Source of the DNA: Arachnia propionica
GTDB lineage: Bacteria; Actinomycetota; Actinomycetes; Propionibacteriales; Propionibacteriaceae
Direction: 5' to 3'
Assembly (NCBI RefSeq): GCF_037055325.1
Contig: NZ_CP146373.1
Coordinates: 806,001 to 870,000 of the forward strand
DNA length: 64,000 nt
Position numbers and translations under genes: made by a program. Of this stretch, positions 17,909 to 26,614 are shown piece by piece; the stretch's first letter is position 1, and each line of letters begins with the position of its first letter. Under the pieces are notes generated by a model. That model was not told the origin of the DNA. It made no database searches and was given only the letters and a program-made list of their open reading frames with translations.

Positions 17909-18546
17909 GCCGAACACCCCAACGCCCTATCGTTCGTGGCATCCCCGAACTTCCACCCCTCCTCGGTTTTGACCACAGTCACATTCCACCGCAGATACCG
18001 CGACCGCCCCGGCAGCTTCACGCTCTTCCCGGTCGCCGAATCAATCACATCGACCTTCCCGCCATCCGTGCACATCTGCACATCCACCGTCCGCACGCCA
18101 TCAACCTCGACCGGCTCCGACGCACCCGTGATGTGAACGACCGTGGCCCCTGTTTGCACATGCCCTTGCCTGAGATAGTCGTTCAGATCTTCCATGTCCA
18201 TTTCTTGACTCTGCCCCGTGGTGATGTCCTTCAAAGGCTGAGAATCACCATCAGGATTACCAAACACCTCGTCAGAGATACGGAAGTACTCGATGACGGT
18301 ATTGGCTGCCTCCAGCTGCTCCGGGGTGAAGGTCTCCGACGGCTGCGGCCCCGACGGCGTCACCGACTTCGACGGCCGCGAAGACGAAACCTCAGAAGAC
18401 GGCGATTCGGAAGACGGCGACAACGAGACAGGACTCCCTGACCCCGACACACCACCCCCCGGAGCAGACGACCCCCCGCTACACGACACCAGCACCGAGA
18501 TCACCGCCGCAACCACACCGACACGACACGCCACCATCTGACTCAT
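17905..18546 (-). CDS. Putative lipoprotein with NTF2/DUF6318-like domain
   Basis: The 213-residue product starts MSQMVACRVGVVAAVISVLV and has a lipobox-like VSC, followed by a Ser/Pro/Gly-rich linker. The C-terminal region (TPEQLEAANTVIEYFRIS ... RYLRWNVTVVKTEEGWKFGD) looks like an NTF2-type fold, perhaps DUF6318-like. GGAGG lies 8 nt before the ATG at 18546, which decides the start. It is the first gene of a two-gene unit with the PKD-like protein. Function is not known. Confidence 0.65.
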   Translation of the reverse strand: MSQMVACRVGVVAAVISVLVSCSGGSSAPGGGVSGSGSPVSLSPSSESPSSEVSSSRPSKSVTPSGPQPSETFTPEQLEAANTVIEYFRISDEVFGNPDGDSQPLKDITTGQSQEMDMEDLNDYLRQGHVQTGATVVHITGASEPVEVDGVRTVDVQMCTDGGKVDVIDSATGKSVKLPGRSRYLRWNVTVVKTEEGWKFGDATNDRALGCSA

Positions 18547-18898
18547 CACACAACACCTCCATTGGTGCCACAAATCCCGAACCGGCCCCTCCGCCCCGGG
18601 ATTCCACCGACACTAGAACCACACACCACCACTTGGAGACAACAAAGGGAAACTCTGACCAAAAGTTAAGGTGGCGTCGCGGAGCGAGTCCCTGACCCGG
18701 GAATGAGGCAGCCCCGGAGCAGCAGCCCACCAAGTTTCGAAGGAGCAGCCCGCCGAACCCAATCACGAAGGCCTCCGCACCGCCATGGATTCAACCGCCC
18801 GAGAAATCAGGCAGGGGTTCCCGTGACAGGTTTTCTCAGGGCTGAACCGGGGCTGACCCCAATGGCGCTCTCACGGCAGCAGCGTGACACTGGAATAC
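18547..18898. other. Intergenic region with divergent genes on either side
   Basis: This 352-bp interval separates the minus-strand lipoprotein gene from the plus-strand DUF1707 gene. It must hold both promoters. I see no RNA gene, repeat or convincing small ORF in it. Confidence 0.4.
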
Positions 18899-19447
18899 AT
18901 GACCACGTCGAACATCAGTGACGCCACTCGAGAGAAAGCCATCGAAATCGTTCAGCGCGCCTACGCCGAAGGACGCATCAATGAGCCGGAACTGGAGCAT
19001 CGGTTGGATCTGATTCTCGAGGCAGATTCACAACAGCAGCTCCGCCTGGCGGTCGCGGACCTGCCCGCCCCGCCACAGACACTGGCCCCGACGCAATCAC
19101 ACGCAGCCGTTTCTCGACCTGCCACGTCCTCCAGTGACATGGCGGCGTTGATTCACTTTTCCGGGCTGTTCTCTGGGCCAATCGGCCCAGGCCTGGCCTG
19201 GTTGGTGACCAAGAAGAATTCGACAGTCAATCGCGAAGCAGCGAAAGCGTTGAACTACCAGCTCCTGGCTGTCGCGGGCTTCGTGGCGGCCATGGTTCTG
19301 AGCATCATAGGCTTCGGAATTCCGGCTTTCCTGTGGTCAGTGGGGTGTCTGGCACTCACGATCATCAGCGCTGTCAAGGCGAGCCGAGGCGAAGACTGGG
19401 AGAATCCTCTGACCCAGATCACTGGTTTCCGACCCATCACGTATTGA
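18899..19447 (+). CDS. DUF1707 and DUF4870-type membrane protein
   Basis: The 182-residue product starts MTTSNISDATREKAIEIVQR; residues 5-60 match the DUF1707 pattern (GRINEPELEHRLDLILEA). After a Pro/Ser linker a DUF4870-like membrane region follows (ALIHFSGLFSGPIGPGLAWL, two further hydrophobic helices). DUF1707 is a short actinobacterial domain of unknown function. The upstream in-frame GTG at 18884 would add five residues. It stands alone. Confidence 0.75.
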   Translation: MTTSNISDATREKAIEIVQRAYAEGRINEPELEHRLDLILEADSQQQLRLAVADLPAPPQTLAPTQSHAAVSRPATSSSDMAALIHFSGLFSGPIGPGLAWLVTKKNSTVNREAAKALNYQLLAVAGFVAAMVLSIIGFGIPAFLWSVGCLALTIISAVKASRGEDWENPLTQITGFRPITY

Positions 19448-19872
19448 TCTCTTTCTTGAACACCAATTCGCCCGGACATCCTTTTCGCTCCAGGCGCCAC
19501 GAACTCGGCGAACTTCCGACGTCAATCAGTACCGCATTCAGTCCCCAGATGCATCGGGAATCCAGAGCTCCGGAGCCCCAGCTCCGTCAAAGAGATGCCC
19601 CGGCAGCCACATGGGGTTTGCCAGATGTCCCCCGAGGCACTCATCGATCCGGCCAAGTTCAGGATCCACGTCACTTCGTTCCTCGACTGGGCGCCCTTCT
19701 CCTCTCAGGACCTTGAGCCTGGAGGTTTTCCGAGGAATTTCCAAGGACGTTAATTTGAACTCCTTCATTTTTCTCATGAGAACAACCATTTCTTGTGAAA
19801 TTCTTTTGATTCGCATGTGGGAATCGCGAGCAGGTATCTCAGCGACCCCGTGAACCCGACAATGGGTTCGTT
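19448..19872. other. Gap without a confident gene
   Basis: This 425-bp stretch lies between two convergent genes. A minus-strand open frame of 92 codons (19538-19816, starting MRIKRISQEMVVLMRKMKEF) is the only candidate. It has a basic N-terminus and no recognised domain, and I do not call it as a gene. Confidence 0.35.
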
Positions 19873-20673
19873 TCAGCCGGTGAACCAGCGCTGCCTGACG
19901 TGCTCAAGGCTGGTGGCGGGGATTTCCCACCCCAACGCCGCGGACAGCTGCAGCAGGATTGGTTGACGCAGGCGGGCGGTCGCCAGGAGTTCAGCGTCAC
20001 TGAGCAGCTCCACGAGTCCGCCCTGCCGCAACCTCCCATCAGTCATCACAGCGGCGTGAGTGGCGAAAGCCAGGGCGTTGTCCACCTCGTGTGTCGAGAA
20101 CACCAGCGTGGTGCCCCGCGCATTGATCTCCTCCAGCGTCTGCAACAGAGCCTCCACGCCTGCGGGATCCAGTCCCGCTGTCGGCTCGTCGAGCAGCAGC
20201 ACGTCCACATTCATCGCCAACGCGCCGGCGATGACCACTCGTTTCCGTTCCCCGTAGCTGAGCTGATGGGTGGGACGGTCAGCCAGGTGCTCAATACCCA
20301 TGGCGGATATCGCCGAATCCGTAGCCGCGGCCGCTTCAGCCTCGGACAGCCCGAGGTTCAGCGGACCGAAACTCACATCCTGCCGCACGTCCGCGGAGAA
20401 CAATTGATAATCCGGATCCTGCAGCACCAACTGCACTCGACGACGATGTGCCCTGAGCCCTGCACGGTCGAAACGCACCGGCTCCCCGTCGAGAAAAACC
20501 TGGCCAGCCGATGGCCGGTGTGCTCCTGCGATGGTGCGCAGCAGAGTGGTCTTGCCCGAGCCGTTGGCGCCGAGCAACGCCATCCTGGCCCCTGCGGGAA
20601 CCTCCACATCCAGGCCCCGCAGCACCTCGCGCCCATCGAAACCTGCGACAATCCCAGTCGCCGCCACTCTCAT
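19873..20673 (-). CDS. cbiO: Cobalt ECF-type transporter ATPase
   Basis: CbiO is the ATP-binding subunit of the CbiMNQO cobalt importer. The 266-residue protein has Walker A GANGSGKTT at about 34-42, Q-loop LVLQDPDYQLFS, signature LSYGERKRV, Walker B VLLLDEP and H-loop FSTHE. The ATG at 20673 overlaps the cbiQ stop (ATGA) and gives the family start; an open frame extends upstream through cbiQ in another frame but is not coding. Confidence 0.94.
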   Translation of the reverse strand: MRVAATGIVAGFDGREVLRGLDVEVPAGARMALLGANGSGKTTLLRTIAGAHRPSAGQVFLDGEPVRFDRAGLRAHRRRVQLVLQDPDYQLFSADVRQDVSFGPLNLGLSEAEAAAATDSAISAMGIEHLADRPTHQLSYGERKRVVIAGALAMNVDVLLLDEPTAGLDPAGVEALLQTLEEINARGTTLVFSTHEVDNALAFATHAAVMTDGRLRQGGLVELLSDAELLATARLRQPILLQLSAALGWEIPATSLEHVRQRWFTG

Positions 20674-21428
20674 CGTGTCCACAGCGCCACTCCCCACACG
20701 AGGATCATCCCTGCCAGCACCCAGACCGGAAGATGCCGGTTTCCACGCCGGGATGGCAGGGTGGCCAAGGTTGATTCGTGTCCCCGAATGGCCAGACCAT
20801 CGGTCAGGCGTGCAGATGCCAACCAGGTCCGTACAGCGACCGCACCAACCAGTTGCCCCGTCTCGGCGAACCGTCGCTTCATGGGCCCGGTACCGCCGAG
20901 TCGTTGCTGCTGTGCCTGGCGTACCAGAACCAGCGAGTTCCACGCAGTGAAGATCATCCGGTACATGAGAGAGGCAATCTCGATCAGGGTGGCCGGTACG
21001 TGCAGTTTCCTCAACCAGCTGAGCAGATCCACCATGGGGGTGGTCATGGCCAGCACCAGCACTCCCAGCGTCCCGGCCGTCGCCCGCAGCAGCAGACCGA
21101 TTCCCAAGGCGATGTCGGCCTCCCGGATCCCCAGCCAACCCCAACGCCAGCCCGGTCCCTCAAAAGCGCCAATCGTCAACGTCGCCGAGACCGCTCCCAG
21201 AAGAATGAACACCGCGGGGGCGGTCATGGCGGCGACCACCATGCGGGCCGGAATCCTGGCGACGGCAAGGGCCGCGATGGCCAGCGCAGCGACGAGTACC
21301 GCGGTTGGCCAGGGATGAGCCAGCAGCGCCGTCAGCACGAGCAGCAGCGACAGTCCCACCTTCTGACCGACCGGAACGGCCCGCCAGGGACTACCCCAGG
21401 CGGCGTCGTCCAGGCCACTAATTCTCAA
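20670..21428 (-). CDS. cbiQ: Cobalt ECF-type transporter transmembrane subunit
   Basis: CbiQ is the T-component of the cobalt importer. The product (about 252 residues) has several hydrophobic helices (GLSLLLVLTALLAHPW, ILLGAVSATLTIGAF) and the coupling signature MKRRFAETGQLVGAVAVRT region with SARLTDGLAIRG near the C-terminus. The start is uncertain: a TTG at 21428, overlapping the cbiN end by 11 bp, gives LRISGLDDAAW; no ATG or GTG fits better. The frame is open further upstream inside cbiN. Confidence 0.88.
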   Translation of the reverse strand: MRISGLDDAAWGSPWRAVPVGQKVGLSLLLVLTALLAHPWPTAVLVAALAIAALAVARIPARMVVAAMTAPAVFILLGAVSATLTIGAFEGPGWRWGWLGIREADIALGIGLLLRATAGTLGVLVLAMTTPMVDLLSWLRKLHVPATLIEIASLMYRMIFTAWNSLVLVRQAQQQRLGGTGPMKRRFAETGQLVGAVAVRTWLASARLTDGLAIRGHESTLATLPSRRGNRHLPVWVLAGMILVWGVALWTR

Positions 21429-21732
21429 CGGAAGCGGACCTCGCTGCTTCTTTCTCGGCCTTGCGCCTGCCGGACATGCGACCGAGGCAGTAGAACATGA
21501 TCCCGGAGCCGAGAGCGGCCTGCATGGCGAACAGACCCGACTCGACCTCATCGCCCGCAGGTGGGGCGACAGGCTTGAACCAGGGCTCGGCGCCGTTCTC
21601 CTCCAGGATGTCGGTCACGGCCGAGTCGGTGCCACCAAACTCGGATTCGGCGGGAGCGGTGTAGAACGGGATGCAGAACAGCAGCACCAGGGCGATGAGG
21701 CCCGCGATGATTCCCCACTTGTTCAGTTTCAT
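21418..21732 (-). CDS. cbiN: Cobalt transport protein CbiN
   Basis: CbiN is a small membrane subunit required with CbiM. The 104-residue protein has an N-terminal membrane helix (WGIIAGLIALVLLFCIPF), the extracytoplasmic loop with SEFGGTDSAVTDILEENG and EPWFKPVAPP, and a second helix (ESGLFAMQAALGSGIMFYC). Its ATG overlaps the cbiM stop (ATGA). Confidence 0.93.
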   Translation of the reverse strand: MKLNKWGIIAGLIALVLLFCIPFYTAPAESEFGGTDSAVTDILEENGAEPWFKPVAPPAGDEVESGLFAMQAALGSGIMFYCLGRMSGRRKAEKEAARSASVEN

Positions 21733-22406
21733 GACGCCACCTCCACATCTTTGCGGGAGAGCACACCGAGCTTCGACAACTCGGGCGATGCCACCTTGGC
21801 CAAGAAGGAGAATAGGAACACGCCGAGAACGCCCTCGGCAAGAGCCAGCGGAATCTGGGTCAGGGCGAAAATAGATATGAATTTCATCAGGGTGGCTCCG
21901 AAACTGCCTTCGGTGCCCGGGTACGCGATGGCCAGCTGGAAGCTCGTGACGACATAGGTGCTGAGGTCTGCGACGGCCATGGCGAGGAACACCGCCACCA
22001 TCGTGTTGATCTTCCTGAACAGTACCCACATCAGATAGCCACACCACGGGCCCGCGATGGCCATGGAGAACACGTTCGCCCCGAGGGTCGTGACTCCTCC
22101 GTGCGCCAGCAGGATCGCCTGGAACAGCAGGACGATGGTGCCGAGGAAAGCCAGGACCGGAGGTTTGAACAGCACGGCTCCGGCTCCCGTCCCGGTCGGG
22201 TGCGAAGAGGAACCCGTGACCGAGGGCAGCTTCACCGCCGACAGCGCGAAGGTGAAGGCGCCGGCAGCTGCCAACAGGAGTTTGGAATCAGGATCCTTGC
22301 GCACCTGTCTCACGACGGCTCTGGCCCCGTGGACCACGAACGGCGCCGAGGCCACGAACCAGGCAGCAGCCTGCAGGGGAGGCAGGAAGCCCTCTGCGAT
22401 ATGCAT
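21729..22406 (-). CDS. cbiM: Cobalt substrate-binding membrane protein CbiM
   Basis: CbiM is the substrate-specific S-component. The 225-residue protein starts MHIAEGFLPPLQAAAWF; the Met-His-Ile N-terminus is the known metal ligand set. Family marks follow: KLPSVTGSSSHPTGTGAGAV, ILLAHGGVTTLGANVFSMAI and GPWCGYLMW. It is the first gene of cbiMNQO and follows a cobalamin riboswitch, so uptake of cobalt is tied to B12 supply. Confidence 0.96.
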   Translation of the reverse strand: MHIAEGFLPPLQAAAWFVASAPFVVHGARAVVRQVRKDPDSKLLLAAAGAFTFALSAVKLPSVTGSSSHPTGTGAGAVLFKPPVLAFLGTIVLLFQAILLAHGGVTTLGANVFSMAIAGPWCGYLMWVLFRKINTMVAVFLAMAVADLSTYVVTSFQLAIAYPGTEGSFGATLMKFISIFALTQIPLALAEGVLGVFLFSFLAKVASPELSKLGVLSRKDVEVAS

Positions 22407-22454
22407 GACGAAAACATCCCTTCTGCGGAATCTTGCGTTCCGCGACGGGGCGTG

Positions 22455-22560
22455 GGACGAGTTCCTGACTCACCTGGTTTGGCTCACAGTGGCGCGACCG
22501 TCCCGGAATTCCACCGGGTTCCTCGTGACTAACCCACGCTTCGGGCCTCACCCTACCGGA
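22455..22560 (-). ncRNA. Cobalamin riboswitch upstream of cbiMNQO
   Basis: The minus strand reads GAGGAACCCGGTGGAATTCC, then GGGACGGTCGCGCCACTGTG, then GTCAGGAACTCGTC (B12 box, about 22457-22470). These are the conserved aptamer blocks in the right order. The aptamer begins at about the end of cobIJ and ends about 50 nt before cbiM. It sits in the middle of a run of same-direction cob genes, so it could act as a B12-dependent attenuator between cobGHIJ and cbiMNQO. Confidence 0.9.
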
Positions 22561-24050
22561 ACGAAACGCGGTGTCCACACTCTGCCGGAAGCAGTTACCC
22601 GGGTCAGGGAGGACCCGATGATCACGAGAGTTTTCATGTCCACGTAATCCGGATCGAAATCACCCAGGGTGGTGACGGTGCACGACTCCTCCGCCCGCCC
22701 GACGTCGCGGGCCAGCACCACCACGGTCTTCGGGGAACGTTCCTCGAGCAGCACGGCCTTGGCGGCGTGGAGCTGGTCGGGACGGGCCACGGAACGTGGG
22801 TTGTAGATGGCCACCGCAACATCTGCCCTGCTCAGGTGTCGCAGCCGGTCCGCGACGACCTCCCAGGGCTTCAACCGATCCGACAGCGACAAACACGCGA
22901 AGTCACCGCCGAGTGGGGCCCCTGCCAGTGCGGCAGCCGCCTGGGCCGCGGTGATGCCGGGCACTACCCGGATCTCCACCTCGGCGTAGCACGGATCCTC
23001 GGCTGCCTCGAATGTGGCAGCGGCCATGGCGAACACACCCGCATCCCCACCCGAGACGATGGCGACGTCCTGACCCGTCAGAGCCAGGTCCAGTGCTTCC
23101 CGCGCCCGCTCCACCTCCACGGTGTTTCCCGAGGGGTGCAGGGTGAGCCCGGGCCTGGCGGGAACGCGTCTGACGTAGGGCGCGTAACCAAAGACGTGCT
23201 GCACTCCGCCCAGCACTTCACGGGCCTCGGGGCTGAGCCACTTCTCGGGTCCGGGCCCGAGCCCCACCACCGAAACAGTGGCTCGCCGCGGTCCGGTCAC
23301 GGGCTGGTCCGGGACGTGTCGCCCCGCGTCATCAGCACGGCGATCCCGTCCTGGCACCACGACGATCGCGAAGTAGGGAACCGTCGCAGGATCGACATCG
23401 GCAACCGGCAACGCCCGCTGCTCCTCCCACGTGGCCCGCTCCACATAGATTGCTCGCTCCAGCAGTCCCGCGGAGATCAGTGCAGCACGCACCTTTGGAA
23501 AGTTACGTCCCAGCTTCATGACCACTGCCGCATCGGTCTGCGCGAGCCGCCAGGCCAGTTCCGGTTCACTCATCGTGCCCGCGAGAATCGTCACCACATC
23601 CTCGTGACGGCTGAGCGCAGTGGCCACGGTCGATGTCGCGCCCTGGATGGATGTGACTCCCGGCACGACCCTGCAGTCCATATCCTTCAACCGATCCAGC
23701 AGATACATGTTCGTGGAGAAGAACAGCGGATCTCCCTCGGCCAGAAGCACCACGTCACCGTTCTCGAGGAGTTCCCTCAGCCGCACAGCAGAGGCGTCGT
23801 AGAAATCGGCCATGGCCCCGTCATAACCCCGAATGTGGTCGGTGGTACCGGTGGTCACGGGGTACTCGAAGATATCCACAGGAGTTGTGTCGGCGATGTG
23901 TTCCCGTGCGATGCGTAGGGCAATCGACTCCTTCCCCGGCCCGGAGAAACACGCGACCGCACTGGCCTCTCGGATGAGACGGGCGGCCTTCACGGTGAGC
24001 AATTCGGGATCGCCGGGCCCCACGCCGACAGCCCACAGAATTCCGGTCAC
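22548..24050 (-). CDS. cobIJ: Fused precorrin-2 C20- / precorrin-3B C17-methyltransferase
   Basis: Residues 1 to about 240 are CobI (ILWAVGVGPGDPELLTVKAA, LAEGDPLFFSTNMYL, VPGVTSIQGA), which adds the C20 methyl group. Residues about 258-500 are CobJ (VSVVGLGPGPEKWLSPEA, VSGGDAGVFAMAA, VVPGITAAQAAAALAGAPLG), which adds the C17 methyl group with ring contraction. The same fusion is known in mycobacteria. It overlaps the cobH stop by 4 bp. Confidence 0.95.
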   Translation of the reverse strand: MTGILWAVGVGPGDPELLTVKAARLIREASAVACFSGPGKESIALRIAREHIADTTPVDIFEYPVTTGTTDHIRGYDGAMADFYDASAVRLRELLENGDVVLLAEGDPLFFSTNMYLLDRLKDMDCRVVPGVTSIQGATSTVATALSRHEDVVTILAGTMSEPELAWRLAQTDAAVVMKLGRNFPKVRAALISAGLLERAIYVERATWEEQRALPVADVDPATVPYFAIVVVPGRDRRADDAGRHVPDQPVTGPRRATVSVVGLGPGPEKWLSPEAREVLGGVQHVFGYAPYVRRVPARPGLTLHPSGNTVEVERAREALDLALTGQDVAIVSGGDAGVFAMAAATFEAAEDPCYAEVEIRVVPGITAAQAAAALAGAPLGGDFACLSLSDRLKPWEVVADRLRHLSRADVAVAIYNPRSVARPDQLHAAKAVLLEERSPKTVVVLARDVGRAEESCTVTTLGDFDPDYVDMKTLVIIGSSLTRVTASGRVWTPRFVPVG

Positions 24051-24706
24051 AGCTCGGACTCACTCGCCAGAGCATTGATCGCCGAAGCGGCCAGCGCCGA
24101 TCCTCCACGATGTCCGTGAACCACGAGCCACGGCACCCCGACATCGGAATCCGCGAGGGCCTGTTTCGACTCCGCCGATCCGACGAACCCGACAGGTACG
24201 CCGATGATCGCCGCGGGACGCGGCCCGCCGTCGGCGATCAGCTCCAGAAGGTGGAACAGCGCAGTCGGGGCGTTTCCGATGGCGACCACCGCGCCCTCCA
24301 GGTCATCACCCCACAGCGACACCGCGGCTGCGGAGCGGGTGGTTCCCCACTCATCGGCCAGCACCGCTGCTTGCTGATCACGCAGAAGACAGCGCACCTC
24401 GTTGTCGGCGGGAAGGCGCCTACGGGTAATGCCGGAGTTGATCATGTTCGCATCGACGAAAATCGGTGCTCCTCCCCGCAGGGCCCCGCGTGCTGCGGAC
24501 ACCAGATCGGGATGGAAGACAATGTGTCTGGGCAGGTCGAGGTCACCGGCGGCATGGATCATGCGCACCACCACCCGGGCCTCGTCGAGGGTGAAGGCTG
24601 TCAGGTCCGTCCCTTCCCTGACGATACGAAATGACTCCGCGTAGATGGCGGGGCCATTGGTCTCATACGAGTAACGTCTCGCAGGTCGTTTCACCATTGT
24701 GCTCAC
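24047..24706 (-). CDS. cobH: Precorrin-8X methylmutase
   Basis: CobH moves the methyl group from C11 to C12 to give hydrogenobyrinate. The 219-residue protein has VVRMIHAAGDLD with the catalytic histidine at about residue 51, IFVDANMINSGI, and GNAPTALFHLLELI. The start at 24706 overlaps the cobG stop by 4 bp, which indicates translational coupling in a cobG-cobH-cobIJ unit. Confidence 0.95.
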   Translation of the reverse strand: MSTMVKRPARRYSYETNGPAIYAESFRIVREGTDLTAFTLDEARVVVRMIHAAGDLDLPRHIVFHPDLVSAARGALRGGAPIFVDANMINSGITRRRLPADNEVRCLLRDQQAAVLADEWGTTRSAAAVSLWGDDLEGAVVAIGNAPTALFHLLELIADGGPRPAAIIGVPVGFVGSAESKQALADSDVGVPWLVVHGHRGGSALAASAINALASESEL

Positions 24707-25833
24707 CTACCAACCGCGGTCAGAACGGCCTCGACATTCGCTGGCGCAATGAGCCCCACGTGTTCTCCACCGGGCTCACCACAGACCCGATCGCAGCCAG
24801 AGATGTGCACGAGGTGATGGAACGGTGCGGGATGCGCGGTGGCCACCTCCTCCGCAATGGCTCGAGTATCGACCTGTGCGTTGTTGCATGGCTTGCCATA
24901 GCAGGCGGTGAGCGTCATCCACACAGATTCGGGGCACGTCATCAGGCCCACGGCCGCCAATTCTTCGAGACGATCCGCCGCTCCTGGGATAACGACTCCG
25001 CGCCACGGCGTGAACACGATCCGCCCCTTGCTGCAGTCGGCTGCGACGCGTTGCAGCGCCTCGGCCTGAGGCAGGGTCAGCAACCCCAAGGGAACGCCCA
25101 CCACGGCTGCTCCCGCATGCGCCCCGTACCTGAGGGGGCGTTCTGCCGCGGGGCGCTGGAAGTCGATTTCTTCCCCGATGCCCTCGAGGAGGGCGGCGGG
25201 ATTGGCCAGTTCACGCACATGCCAGGCAGGTTTGTCCCCGAACTCGGCAGCAGCCAGGAAGCGGTGCGCCAACTCGATCAGCGTCGAAACGGCCTCGGCA
25301 GCCGCGATTTCGCGCGCCTCGTCGCAGCCGCCGACGAAGACCACGCCCCGCCCGCCGGGAAGGGCCCGATAGCCCAGATCGAAGGCTTCACCCAGCACAT
25401 CGTCGGAGCCGTCGTCGAAGACGAACAGGAAGCGCCCCGGCAGGTTCGGCAGTTCGGGATCGGCGATGATGGCGGCGTCGAGTTCACGCACGACCCCGGA
25501 GAGGTCGGCATTGACGGGGGCGATGGAGGTCAGGGGTGAGCACACCACGGTGCGGATGCGTTCATGTGCCGGGGACGGCATGAGCCCGGTGGCGAAAGCG
25601 TCACGCACGAAGTCAGCCGGGACCGGTTCGGGCAGGGCGCGCACCTGGAGGTTGTTTCGGCTGGTGATCTGGATCTCCGAGTTTGCGTAGCGAGCTGCCA
25701 GTTTCGCGACGGCAACGATCTGATCCGCATGGACGAAGCCACCGGGTAGCCGTAGGCGAACCATGTTTCCGTCCACGGTGCGGTAGGGACGGAGGAGGCC
25801 GGGGCAACGGTCACGTTCAACGGTTCGGATCAT
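24703..25833 (-). CDS. cobG: Precorrin-3B synthase-like protein
   Basis: CobG is the sirohaem/[4Fe-4S]-type oxygenase of the oxygen-dependent corrin route. The product (376 residues) has two sulfite/nitrite reductase ferredoxin-like halves, with QITSRNNLQVRALPEPVP in the first, and a cluster-binding region with TACYGKPCNNAQ and HISGCDRVCGEPGG. The first cysteine pair is spaced C-x4-C here, while the usual pattern in sulfite/nitrite reductases is C-x5-C. ATG 25833 is chosen because CACAAT ends 7 nt upstream, a leaderless layout; in-frame alternatives lie upstream. It diverges from lipB. Confidence 0.88.
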   Translation of the reverse strand: MIRTVERDRCPGLLRPYRTVDGNMVRLRLPGGFVHADQIVAVAKLAARYANSEIQITSRNNLQVRALPEPVPADFVRDAFATGLMPSPAHERIRTVVCSPLTSIAPVNADLSGVVRELDAAIIADPELPNLPGRFLFVFDDGSDDVLGEAFDLGYRALPGGRGVVFVGGCDEAREIAAAEAVSTLIELAHRFLAAAEFGDKPAWHVRELANPAALLEGIGEEIDFQRPAAERPLRYGAHAGAAVVGVPLGLLTLPQAEALQRVAADCSKGRIVFTPWRGVVIPGAADRLEELAAVGLMTCPESVWMTLTACYGKPCNNAQVDTRAIAEEVATAHPAPFHHLVHISGCDRVCGEPGGEHVGLIAPANVEAVLTAVGR

Positions 25834-25876
25834 GCCCGCCATTGTGCCCGCCCGGTCCCAGGGTGTCATCTGGGAC

Positions 25877-25882
25877 TACGAT
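25877..25882 (+). promoter_or_regulatory. Leaderless -10 box (TACGAT) of lipB
   Basis: TACGAT ends 7 nt before the ATG at 25890. The in-frame ATG at 25881 overlaps the box itself, so 25890 is the better start. Confidence 0.45.
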
Positions 25883-25889
25883 GTCCGCG

Positions 25890-26573
25890 ATGTTGACCTT
25901 CGAGTACCGCGGCCTGGGGCCCGACCACTTCCGCAGCGACTACCAGGAATCCTGGGACTACCAACGCCGGGTGCACGCCGAGGTCGCGACTGGAAGACGA
26001 CCTGGGCACGTAATACTGCTGGAACACGAACCGGTCTACACGGCGGGACGGGCCACACGACCCGAGGAACGTCCCTTCGACGGCACCCCTGTGGTGGACG
26101 TGGACCGAGGAGGCAAGATCACCTGGCACGGCCCCGGCCAACTCACCGGCTACCCGATCCTGCCCCTGCCCGCTGGCGTCGGGGTGGTGGATCCGATCCG
26201 GCGTTTCGAGGACGCAATCATCGACCTTTTAAGCAGCTACGGCCTGGAAGGACAGCGCATCACCGGCAGGACCGGGGTGTGGCTGCCCGCCTCCAGGAGC
26301 CGACAGGAACGCAAGATCTGCGCCATAGGAATCAGGGTTGCCAGACGGACCACCCTGCACGGTTTCGCCCTCAACGTGCTCCCGAACCAGGAAGCGTTCG
26401 GAAACATTGTTCCTTGCGGCATCAGCGATGCCGGAGTGACCTCACTGGCTGAGGAATTGCCGGGGACATGGAACGTCGCAGCGGTCGCCCACGACCTGGA
26501 ACCCCATCTCCGCAGGTATTTGAAGACCTTCACTCACGACGCGAATTTCTCAGAGGCTCCTCTGGGGGCGTGA
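25890..26573 (+). CDS. lipB: Octanoyl-[acyl-carrier-protein]--protein octanoyltransferase
   Basis: LipB transfers octanoate from ACP to lipoyl domains. The 227-residue protein has VILLEHEPVYTAGRAT, the RGGKITWHGPGQLTGYPIL motif, and the catalytic pair: Lys in ERKICAIGIRV and Cys in GNIVPCGISDAGVTSL. It precedes lipA in the same direction. It diverges from cobG with 56 bp between start codons. Confidence 0.96.
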   Translation: MLTFEYRGLGPDHFRSDYQESWDYQRRVHAEVATGRRPGHVILLEHEPVYTAGRATRPEERPFDGTPVVDVDRGGKITWHGPGQLTGYPILPLPAGVGVVDPIRRFEDAIIDLLSSYGLEGQRITGRTGVWLPASRSRQERKICAIGIRVARRTTLHGFALNVLPNQEAFGNIVPCGISDAGVTSLAEELPGTWNVAAVAHDLEPHLRRYLKTFTHDANFSEAPLGA

Positions 26574-26601
26574 CGGACCACACGGCCAGCGTCTCAGCAG
26601 G

Positions 26602-26607
26602 TATCAT
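26602..26607 (+). promoter_or_regulatory. Leaderless -10 box (TATCAT) of lipA
   Basis: TATCAT ends 7 nt before the GTG at 26615. lipA could therefore have its own promoter in the 41-bp gap after lipB. Confidence 0.5.
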
Positions 26608-26614
26608 CCCCTGA

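Noticed and set aside
19538-19816. 92-codon open frame on the minus strand
   Set aside because: It has no Shine-Dalgarno sequence, -10 box or recognised domain, so I mention it only in the gap entry.
22767-23918. 383-codon open frame on the plus strand
   Set aside because: It is antisense to cobIJ, with no recognisable motif and a composition typical of a reversed high-GC gene.
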